DNA of 21,433 nucleotides from CAXTTV01 sp964247295. GTDB lineage: Bacteria > Chloroflexota > Ktedonobacteria > Ktedonobacterales > Ktedonobacteraceae. The stretch spans positions 1 through 21,433 of the forward strand of contig CAXTTV010000072.1 of assembly GCA_964247295.1 (NCBI GenBank). The letters run 5' to 3'. The notes under the pieces were generated by a model. That model searched no databases and was not told the origin of the DNA. It saw only the letters and a list, made by a program, of their open reading frames with translations. Position numbers and translations under genes: made by a program. This document shows positions 1 through 6,238 of this stretch, piece by piece; position 1 is the first letter of the stretch, and each line of letters starts with the position of its first letter.

Positions 1-1775
1 CGCTCAGCCTGCTCGTGCAGATAGCCAAGCTCAATTGGGTGGAAGTTGCGCTCACGGTCCTCGTATGGCAACATTGGCATCTTCACTTTGGGCTCGACAG
101 GCTTGTAAGGAACAATGTCAAAAAGATCCGGCTTGCGCTCTTCCAGCTCCAGGCGGCGACCAACCTCGGTCATGTCCTCACCTGAAAGAAAGGCATGGAT
201 CGAACGCGCGCCAAGCTTGCCCTGAGCAACGCACTCAATGATGGTCTTGGCCCCCATCTGACAGTCACCACCGGCGAAGACCGCCGGGCGATCGGTCAGG
301 AAGTTATGAGGATCGGTCTCGACCGTGCTCCACTTGGTCCACTTGACGCCAGATTTCTCATCCAATACCCTGGTATCTGGCTTCTGACCCAGAGCCGGAA
401 CAACGGTATCGCAAGCAATCACAAACTCAGAGCCGGGAATCGGCACCGGGCGACGGCGTCCGCTGGCATCTGGCTCACCCAGCTTGTTCCGCTGGAACTC
501 GATACCAGTGACTTTTCCGTTCTCGGTCGTGATCCTGGTTGGGCTCACATAGAGTTGTAGATCGGTTCCCTCGGCCTCGCCGTCCTCAACCTCTTCAAAG
601 GTCGCGCCCATCTCTTTGCGCGAGCGGCGATACATTGTGTGAACCTTCGCCCCCAAGCGAAGTGAGGTACGGGTACAGTCAAAGGCGGTGAAACCACCAC
701 CGATCACCACAACCTCGTTCCCTTCACGTACGGGGATAAAGTTTCCCTCAACCTTGTCGGTCAGGTAAGCGATCGCGTTCACAACGCCCTCAGCCTCCTC
801 GCCATCCAGATGAGGATCATTACTGGTCCAGGCACCAATTGCCAGATAGACAGCATCGAAGCCTTCAGCAAACAGATTGTCAATGGTGAAGTCACGGCCT
901 AGCTTCACGTTCGTCTGGATGTCAACTCCCAGCTCGAACACGTGGTTCAGCTCGCGGTCCATCATATCCTTTGGTAGGCGGTACTCAGGAATACCATAGC
1001 GCAACTGCCCACCGGCCTGCGGCTGCATCTCAAAAACTTTACAGTAGTGGCCGCGCAACGCCAGATAGTAGGCACAGGTCAGGCCAGCCGGGCCCCCACC
1101 AACGATAGCAATCTTCTTCCCTGTTGGAGCATCCTTTAGATATGGCAGAGGCGCATCCAACAGAACAGTCTCACCAGCATGCCCGTGCATGCGGCAGATC
1201 GCAATCTCCTCATCAACCAGACCACGGCGGCAGGCTGACTGACAGGGAGCAGGACAGGTCAGGCCGAGAATAAATGGGAAAGGCAAAACCTCTTTGACCA
1301 GACGAGCGGCCTCCCGCATCTCACCCTTAGAGATCAGCTCCAGATACCCAGGAATATCAATATGCGTCGGGCAGTCAATCTGGCAGGGTGGCTGGCAGTA
1401 TGCATTGTGGTCGGAGAGCATCATCTCCAGGTTTGTGCGACGAATATGGAAAAGCTCATCTGATTTTGTTGAAACAACAAGATCAGGCTGCGCGGGTGTG
1501 TTACAAGAAGGGAGCGGCTGCTGCACGCCCTCAATATGCACCAGGCACATTCGACAGGCCGAAGTTGGCTCTAGCTTCTCGTCATTACAAAGGTTTGGAA
1601 TATCCGTGATGCCGTTGTCAATCGCCACGCTTAAAAGCGTCTGCCCCTCATAAGCTTGCACCCTCTTGCCATCAATGGTGAGCGTAAAGCTAGGATGCCC
1701 AACATCGTTACGCTGCATCGGGCCCTGTGGCTCAGGAGTCATTGGCGACTGATTATCTCGGATCAATATAGCCAT
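1..1775 (-). CDS. FAD-dependent pyridine nucleotide oxidoreductase (GltD-like) with N-terminal NuoG-type 2Fe-2S domain, 3' end outside window
   Basis: The frame stays open from the ATG at 1775 to the left window edge (591 codons seen), so the C-terminus is missing. Residues 30-110 form a NuoG/HydA-type 2Fe-2S ferredoxin domain with Cys63, Cys74, Cys77 and Cys91. It runs directly into a GltD/dihydropyrimidine-dehydrogenase-like 4Fe-4S domain with Cys127, 131, 135 and Cys174, 178, 182. Next come an FAD Rossmann motif (GGGPAG, residues 226-231), an NAD(P)H motif (GGGFTAFDC) and the FAD-closing motif AGGDCQMGAK. The start has a good AGAGGA ribosome site and lies 75 bases after the nuoF-like stop, so it is probably the fourth gene of the redox operon. 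By family it should move electrons between NAD(P)H, FAD and Fe-S clusters. The electron partner is unknown; I infer it docks with the NuoF/NuoIE/NuoB proteins. Confidence 0.9.
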   Translation of the reverse strand, partial: MAILIRDNQSPMTPEPQGPMQRNDVGHPSFTLTIDGKRVQAYEGQTLLSVAIDNGITDIPNLCNDEKLEPTSACRMCLVHIEGVQQPLPSCNTPAQPDLVVSTKSDELFHIRRTNLEMMLSDHNAYCQPPCQIDCPTHIDIPGYLELISKGEMREAARLVKEVLPFPFILGLTCPAPCQSACRRGLVDEEIAICRMHGHAGETVLLDAPLPYLKDAPTGKKIAIVGGGPAGLTCAYYLALRGHYCKVFEMQPQAGGQLRYGIPEYRLPKDMMDRELNHVFELGVDIQTNVKLGRDFTIDNLFAEGFDAVYLAIGAWTSNDPHLDGEEAEGVVNAIAYLTDKVEGNFIPVREGNEVVVIGGGFTAFDCTRTSLRLGAKVHTMYRRSRKEMGATFEEVEDGEAEGTDLQLYVSPTRITTENGKVTGIEFQRNKLGEPDASGRRRPVPIPGSEFVIACDTVVPALGQKPDTRVLDEKSGVKWTKWSTVETDPHNFLTDRPAVFAGGDCQMGAKTIIECVAQGKLGARSIHAFLSGEDMTEVGRRLELEERKPDLFDIVPYKPVEPKVKMPMLPYEDRERNFHPIELGYLHEQAE

Positions 1776-1850
1776 ATAAGTCCTCTTCCGAGTTTAGAGT
1801 TTGACGTTCGTTGACAATTCTGTAATCGGTAAAAATACATGGTAACTATG

Positions 1851-3182
1851 CTACGGCAGAACATGTTTTGTAACAAAACGATGCGCACGCACGGGAAAAC
1901 AGGTACCAGTTGGACACTGCTGCTCTTCAATATGAGCCTGGAAATGATCAGGCCAGTAGCGCATCGCGGTCCGGATAGGATTGGGAGCCTGAACACCAAA
2001 GCCGCAGAGCGAGCCTTTCGAGACATAGCCGGCGAACTCGTCCAGCACACCCAGATCTTCTTTTACACCCAAATCACTAATGATCCCTTCCAAAAGGCCA
2101 GTCATTCGCTTGACGCCGAGGCGGCAGGGGACGCATTTACCACAGCTCTCTTTCGAGAGATAGTGGCCCCGTTCCATAGCCCAATTGACCATGCACGTAG
2201 GAGCAGGAAGAAGCTCAATAATGCCGGACCCAACAATCGCACCCGCCTCCTCTAAAGGATCATAATCAAAGGGTGTATCCAGCGCGGAAATGGGGAGGGC
2301 ACCACCTTCAGCGCCACCAACCACCACAGCCCGGATCTCACTCTCCTGTCGGCTCAAACCGGCATGGCGCAAAATCTCTCGCAGGGTTGCTCCGAAGGGG
2401 ACCTCGACCACACGAGGATCGCTGTCGGGTGTGATATCATAAACCGTCAGAACTTTGGTACCGCCAGTGCTCTGTGAACCTATCCTGGCGAACTCAGCGC
2501 CGCCCTGACGTATAATTACCGGCACATTCGCCAGCGTCTCAAGGCTATTAATCACTGTCGGTTTATCCCAGAGACCATACTGGGCTGGATACGGTGGGCG
2601 CTGCTCCGGCATACCGCGACGGCCCTTGATCAGCGCCATCTGTACCGTTTCTTCCCCACCCATAAAGCCCACATCGACACCGACAACATTTATTGTACAC
2701 TCAAAATCGGTTCGTAAGATATCTCGACCCACAAGATTAGCCGCCTGAGCCTCGCCCAAAGCTTGCTGAATCTGAGCCAGCGCATCATGATAGGTGCTGC
2801 GCGTAAAAAGGTACGCTTCAGATGCACCAACCGCGAAAGCCGCCAATAAAATGCCTTCAATCACCTGATGAGGATTGCGCTCCAGGATGGATCGGGCCGC
2901 GAGCGACCGGGGATCTGCATCATACGCGTTGCAGACAATATACTTTGGAGAATCTTCCTGAAGGCGAGCCAGCCGCCACTTGTCAGCAGTCAAGCGACCA
3001 GCGCCACCACGACCACGCAAACGGGCCGCCCGAACCTCTTCAATTACCTGATCTGGCGTCTGCCCACGTACAACCTTCTCGATAGCGGAATAGCCATCGG
3101 CGCGGCGATAGGCATCCAGAGAACGCACATCGGCCTCACCCCGCCGCCGGATCACTCTATACGTTGTATCAAACTCAGGCAT
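1851..3182 (-). CDS. nuoF: NuoF-like / HydB-like NADH-binding flavoprotein subunit with altered pocket
   Basis: 443 residues, the usual NuoF length. The glycine-rich nucleotide motif RGRGGAG is at 56-62, GEET at 176-179, and the N3-type 4Fe-4S ligands Cys347, Cys350, Cys353 (ESCGKCVPCR) and Cys393 are intact. In NuoF this subunit takes hydride from NADH onto FMN and passes electrons to a 4Fe-4S cluster. Several consensus pocket residues differ: the usual CNADE-x-x-PG is CNAYDADPR at 84-92, the Phe after RGGAG is Arg63, and Y-I-C-GEET is F-M-G-GEET. The C-terminus has AHIEEQQCPTGTC, resembling the junction in HydB/HndC-type subunits just before their extra ferredoxin domain, which is absent here. 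The ATG overlaps the end of the preceding gene (AATGCCTGA) and has GAGG seven bases upstream, indicating translational coupling. Whether it still binds NADH is uncertain. Confidence 0.88.
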   Translation of the reverse strand: MPEFDTTYRVIRRRGEADVRSLDAYRRADGYSAIEKVVRGQTPDQVIEEVRAARLRGRGGAGRLTADKWRLARLQEDSPKYIVCNAYDADPRSLAARSILERNPHQVIEGILLAAFAVGASEAYLFTRSTYHDALAQIQQALGEAQAANLVGRDILRTDFECTINVVGVDVGFMGGEETVQMALIKGRRGMPEQRPPYPAQYGLWDKPTVINSLETLANVPVIIRQGGAEFARIGSQSTGGTKVLTVYDITPDSDPRVVEVPFGATLREILRHAGLSRQESEIRAVVVGGAEGGALPISALDTPFDYDPLEEAGAIVGSGIIELLPAPTCMVNWAMERGHYLSKESCGKCVPCRLGVKRMTGLLEGIISDLGVKEDLGVLDEFAGYVSKGSLCGFGVQAPNPIRTAMRYWPDHFQAHIEEQQCPTGTCFPVRAHRFVTKHVLP

Positions 3183-3921
3183 TTGGCTGCCTCACATGAT
3201 TAATATTACCCCAGACTCCACGAGTGCTGGGGGCCAGCCCGCGCTCGGGCTGATCGTCTCGACGAATGCCCTTCGCGGCAGGCGCAGGCTTGAAGTTTGG
3301 AAGCATGGTCGCGATCCCAAAAATATCGCTCAAATCCACGCCACGCGCCTGCACAATCCGCTTGGCAGCCGGCAATGGCAGATATCCGTAGAGATCGATC
3401 ACCGTCTCTAGCAAGGATGGCAATGCGCTGGCCTCATGTGACCAGGTTTCGAGCAGGGCATCCAGCTTGCTCAAATCTATTTCCGGCTCCAACGTATCAC
3501 TGACTGGCATGCTCACGCAAGGAGCCACAAGGCCCAGGCGACCAGGATAATCAACCGTGTACTCGGAGATACGCGGCGTATAAAAACCACCCTTGGATTG
3601 ACCACTGGCTGCGGGAATCTTACGGGACGTAAATTTCTCGGACCCCTCACGAATATACGACTTAAAATACGGACGCACCTTCCAGCGATGCATAGGCTCG
3701 TACTCAATGGTAATCGCGCGTGGAGGACAGGCTTTTTCACACAGCAGACAGGACTCACACTTCAGGTTAAACTCGGTCTGCAAACCCTCCTGCGCGATCA
3801 ATTGAATCAAACCTCGGCTCCGTGGGGGCAGCTTGGGCTTCTCATATGGATAAAGGCGAGTCACTTTTGGCCGGAACATGTGGCTAAAAGTCAGGCTCAT
3901 GCCTTCCAGAATACCACGCAT
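3175..3921 (-). CDS. Chimeric NuoI-like / NuoE-like iron-sulfur protein with reduced cluster content
   Basis: 248 residues. The N-terminal half resembles NuoI, the complex I ferredoxin subunit, with one complete 4Fe-4S motif (Cys55, Cys58, Cys61, Cys65, followed by PPRAI). Where NuoI has its second CxxCxxCxxxCP motif, this protein has YTVDYPGRLGLVAPC (121-135), keeping only Cys135. Residues about 155-212 match the N-terminal helical part of NuoE (LPSLLETVIDLYGYLP, then DIFGIATMLPNF). The chain then ends in a Cys-free tail without the thioredoxin-fold 2Fe-2S domain of NuoE. It starts three bases after the nuoB stop behind GAGGAG and overlaps the nuoF-like start, so it is a central member of the operon. 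The frame is open throughout with good translation signals, which argues against a decaying pseudogene. I infer a one-cluster electron-relay and assembly subunit. Confidence 0.85.
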   Translation of the reverse strand: MRGILEGMSLTFSHMFRPKVTRLYPYEKPKLPPRSRGLIQLIAQEGLQTEFNLKCESCLLCEKACPPRAITIEYEPMHRWKVRPYFKSYIREGSEKFTSRKIPAASGQSKGGFYTPRISEYTVDYPGRLGLVAPCVSMPVSDTLEPEIDLSKLDALLETWSHEASALPSLLETVIDLYGYLPLPAAKRIVQARGVDLSDIFGIATMLPNFKPAPAAKGIRRDDQPERGLAPSTRGVWGNINHVRQPNA

Positions 3922-3924
3922 CTA

Positions 3925-4527
3925 TTACTCCTCTAAGTCTTTCTCACCACGCACTTTCAGACCTTGCTTTAGAATTTTCTCGCGCAGCTTAAGAATACCC
4001 TCAATCAACGCCTCAGGTCTCGGTGGGCAGCCAGGAACATAAACATCCACTGGGACGATGGTATCTACTCCCTGAATGGTATAGTAGCTATCATAAAACT
4101 CGCCAGCCGAATTCGCGCACTGTCCCATGCTCAGCACCCACTTGGGCTCCGGCATCTGCTCCCACAGCAACCGCAGGCGCGGGGCCATCTTCACAGAAAC
4201 GGTACCCGCGACAATCATTAAGTCGGCCTGACGCGGACTAGAGCGGAACACCTCTGAGCCGAAGCGGGAGAGGTCATAGTGAGACTGCGCGCTCGCCATC
4301 ATTTCAATCGCGCAACAGGCCAAACCATAGCCTAGAGGCCAGACTGAGCGAGAGCGCGCCCAGTTCTGCGCCCACTGCAACATGTCGGCCAAACTGGTCA
4401 ATTGGACAGGCAACTCCTGATCGCCAGGAGTATACTCTGCCGGGCTCGAAGCCATCGCAAGTGGCACCGGTTTCCGTCTCGTTCCAGGTGCCAACTCACT
4501 TCCTTTTTCTGTATGATTGCTGCTCAT
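3925..4527 (-). CDS. nuoB: NADH-quinone oxidoreductase subunit B (NuoB) homologue
   Basis: 200 residues, close to the usual NuoB length apart from a poorly conserved N-terminus of about 40 residues. The NuoB signature is clear: WPLGYGLACCAIEMMA, then SRFGSEVFRSSPRQADLMIVAG, MPEPKWVLSMGQCANSAG and VDVYVPGCPPRPEALI. All four ligands of cluster N2 are present (Cys71, Cys72, Cys137, Cys167). In complex I this subunit passes electrons to quinone together with NuoD, but no NuoD, NuoC or membrane subunit is encoded in the window. The LACCAIEMM form favours true NuoB over group 4 hydrogenase small subunits. It is the first gene of the redox operon. Its ATG at 4527 has GAGGAG about 12 bases upstream, slightly far, so a start at Met25 is possible but lacks a ribosome site. 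Confidence 0.93.
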   Translation of the reverse strand: MSSNHTEKGSELAPGTRRKPVPLAMASSPAEYTPGDQELPVQLTSLADMLQWAQNWARSRSVWPLGYGLACCAIEMMASAQSHYDLSRFGSEVFRSSPRQADLMIVAGTVSVKMAPRLRLLWEQMPEPKWVLSMGQCANSAGEFYDSYYTIQGVDTIVPVDVYVPGCPPRPEALIEGILKLREKILKQGLKVRGEKDLEE

Positions 4528-4806
4528 AAAAAATTATGACTCCTCTATAACAATTTAGCAGCACCTATTATCTGGTGTATATTATTGCTAGGAAGAACTC
4601 GCATGCGGAATAAATTGAGCGTTCGTCTGCCTTCTTCTATTCATCCCATATTATAGCACGAGGTCGCCACTACGACTATTCGATAGGCCGTCGTTTACCG
4701 CTCACTTGCCAGCTTTCACTACCTACACGCTCGATACGAGGAAAAGGTGATACGATACGCTCTATCAGAGATATTCCCTATCAACATTCTACAAAAAGGA
4801 GTTAAG
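4528..4806. other. Divergent intergenic region between nuoB operon and leuB
   Basis: These 279 bases separate the minus-strand redox operon from plus-strand leuB and must hold promoters for both. I see AT-rich -10-like words (GATAAT on the minus strand near 4565-4570, TATTAT on the plus strand near 4650) but no well-spaced -35 partner for either. The repeated word CGATACG occurs close to leuB (about 4730-4760) and could be an operator, though it may be chance. No T-box leader, leucine-codon leader peptide or terminator hairpin was recognised. Confidence 0.4.
4795..4801 (+). promoter_or_regulatory. Ribosome binding site that fixes the leuB start
   Basis: AAAGGAG about six bases before ATG 4807 is a strong Shine-Dalgarno match. 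It decides between this start and an in-frame codon at 4747 that would add 20 residues. Confidence 0.75.
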
Positions 4807-5901
4807 ATGGGCTCATACACAATTATGGTGTTGCCCGGCGATGGGATTGGACCCGAGGTAACGTCCCAATCTGTCCAGGTGCTTCAAGCCATTGGAAAAC
4901 GGTTCAACCATACATTTCAACTTACTCAGGCCCTGGTTGGGGTCGCGGCAATCGATGCCGAAGGGGCTGCTATTTCAGATGAGACAATGCAGCTCTGTCA
5001 GCAGAGCGAGGCAATTTTGTTTGGGGCGGTCGGAGGCTCTCCTCGTTTTGAAGGGCCGGACTCTAAAACTCAACCCGAACAGGCGCTATTCCGTCTCCGC
5101 AAAGAGTTGACGCTTTTCGCTAATCTACGTCCTGTTCGTCTTAGCCCAACCTTGATAAACGCCTCAACAATTAAATCTGAGGTGCTGCGTGGCACCGATC
5201 TGCTGGTGGTTCGCGAACTGACCGGCGGAATTTATTATGGCAAACCCAGTGAGATCCGCCAGACACCTGAGGGGTCTACAGCGATTGATACGCTGGTCTA
5301 TAGCGAGTCCGAGATAGAACGGATCATCCGCACCGCCTGCGAGCTGGCCCGTGATCGCCAGAAACGTGTGACTTCTGTTGATAAAGCAAATGTATTGAGT
5401 TCTTCACGCCTCTGGCGGCAGGTTGCCTCTCGTGTGGCAAAAGAGTATCCCGAGATTACGCTGGAGCATCTGCTCGTCGATGCTTGCGCGATGCATCTGA
5501 TCCGCCGCCCCGCCACCTTTGATGTGATTGTGACCGAGAATATGTTCGGCGATATCCTTACCGATGAGGCTTCAATGCTGACAGGATCGCTGGGGATGCT
5601 GCCATCCGCTAGCCTGGGTACCCGGAAAACTGAGTATGGCACCTTCGGCCTCTATGAACCGATCCATGGATCAGCCCCAGATATCGCCGGGCTGGATAAA
5701 GCGAACCCGATTGCTTCGATTCTTTCCACCGCACTGCTACTACGCCACTCACTCAATCTTCAGGAAGAGGCACAGGCCATCGAAAACGCCATTGAGAAGG
5801 TCATCGATGCTGGCTACCGAACCGCTGATCTCCAGGAAGATGGGGCTCATGTAGTTGGAACCCAAGAAATGGGCCGCCTTATCCTGAATGCTTTACTTTA
5901 A
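4807..5901 (+). CDS. leuB: 3-isopropylmalate dehydrogenase
   Basis: 364 residues, the normal length for the family. The enzyme oxidises and decarboxylates (2R,3S)-3-isopropylmalate with NAD+ to 2-oxoisocaproate, the third step of leucine biosynthesis, in the cytoplasm. Motifs in order are LPGDGIGPEV at the N-terminus, GAVGGSPRFEG, the substrate-binding RELTGGIYYG, SVDKANVL, the metal-binding TENMFGDILTDEAS and the NAD-binding YEPIHGSAPDIAG. The start at 4807 is chosen because AAGGAG lies six bases upstream; the same frame is open to 4747 but those extra residues have no family match and no ribosome site. No other leu gene is adjacent, so it is probably transcribed alone, ending at the hairpin at 5949-5991. 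It is the only plus-strand gene here. Confidence 0.97.
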   Translation: MGSYTIMVLPGDGIGPEVTSQSVQVLQAIGKRFNHTFQLTQALVGVAAIDAEGAAISDETMQLCQQSEAILFGAVGGSPRFEGPDSKTQPEQALFRLRKELTLFANLRPVRLSPTLINASTIKSEVLRGTDLLVVRELTGGIYYGKPSEIRQTPEGSTAIDTLVYSESEIERIIRTACELARDRQKRVTSVDKANVLSSSRLWRQVASRVAKEYPEITLEHLLVDACAMHLIRRPATFDVIVTENMFGDILTDEASMLTGSLGMLPSASLGTRKTEYGTFGLYEPIHGSAPDIAGLDKANPIASILSTALLLRHSLNLQEEAQAIENAIEKVIDAGYRTADLQEDGAHVVGTQEMGRLILNALL

Positions 5902-5948
5902 CCAAAGACTATAAGAAATATCCGCGGGGGGTGCAATACATTTGTGTG

Positions 5949-5991
5949 TACAGAAAGCGGGACGCTTGATCACTGCGTCCCGCTTTCTGTA
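5949..5991. terminator. Long perfect hairpin between convergent genes, likely bidirectional terminator
   Basis: The arms 5950-5965 and 5975-5990 are perfectly complementary over 16 bases, extended to 17 by T5949-A5991, around a nine-base loop. It lies 48 bases after the leuB stop and 21 bases after the stop of the last gene of the convergent chemosensory operon, the expected place for a shared terminator. Neither side has a classical run of U after the stem, although the stem ends contain AGAAA/TTTCT. It may therefore act as an mRNA 3' stabiliser as much as a terminator. Confidence 0.7.
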
Positions 5992-6011
5992 TGCCCTGCC
6001 TGAGCAAACTA

Positions 6012-6233
6012 TCAACCCATCTTTGGTTGTGGACATGGGCCCAATGCCAGCAGACGCTGGGAGAGCTGATGCAACCGCCCGGTGAGATGGGCAAGCTTCT
6101 CATCCTGATCAGGACTGGATGCTTCCTCCACAAGAACCTGAACCTGTGCTTGTTGCTGTTTGACTACCGCAATCTCGTCCAGCAACAACCGACGCTCCAC
6201 ATACCATCTAGTTACGGCACGTTCCAATCCCAT
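6012..6233 (-). CDS. Small helical hypothetical protein, last gene of the chemosensory operon
   Basis: 73 residues, not recognised. The predicted chain is almost wholly helix-forming, with a KQQQAQVQVLVEEA segment and a leucine-rich HLTGRLHQLSQRLLALG segment separated by an acidic SSPDQDEK turn, so it looks like a helical hairpin or short coiled coil. It has no signal peptide or membrane span. Its ATG is six bases after the cheA stop codon, and GAGG eight bases upstream inside cheA gives a proper ribosome site, so it is likely a real, translationally coupled gene. The position suggests a partner of CheA or its receiver domain, but this is inference only. Confidence 0.65.
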   Translation of the reverse strand: MGLERAVTRWYVERRLLLDEIAVVKQQQAQVQVLVEEASSPDQDEKLAHLTGRLHQLSQRLLALGPCPQPKMG

Positions 6234-6238
6234 CGTTA

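Noticed and set aside
767..776. GCGATCGC octamer (HIP1-like cyanobacterial word)
   Set aside because: Only an isolated copy was noticed, far below the density that marks cyanobacterial genomes.
1763..2050. Minus-strand 95-codon open frame between the nuoF-like gene and the flavoprotein gene
   Set aside because: It overlaps the nuoF-like coding sequence in another frame, has no ribosome site and no family resemblance.
3513..3570. Frameshift explanation for the missing second NuoI cluster motif
   Set aside because: Neither of the other two frames on the minus strand restores a CxxCxxC pattern here; one gives a Cys-free stretch and the other meets a stop.
3925..4527. Group 4 NiFe-hydrogenase small subunit instead of NuoB
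   Set aside because: The tandem Cys71-Cys72 in GLACCAIEMM and the overall motif set match NuoB; hydrogenase small subunits have a CxxC in that place.
4747..4806. Upstream in-frame start extending leuB by 20 residues
   Set aside because: The extension has no match to the family and no ribosome site, whereas ATG 4807 has a strong AAGGAG.
4528..4806. T-box or leucine attenuator in front of leuB
   Set aside because: No T-box core, specifier stem, leader peptide with Leu codons or terminator/antiterminator pair could be seen.
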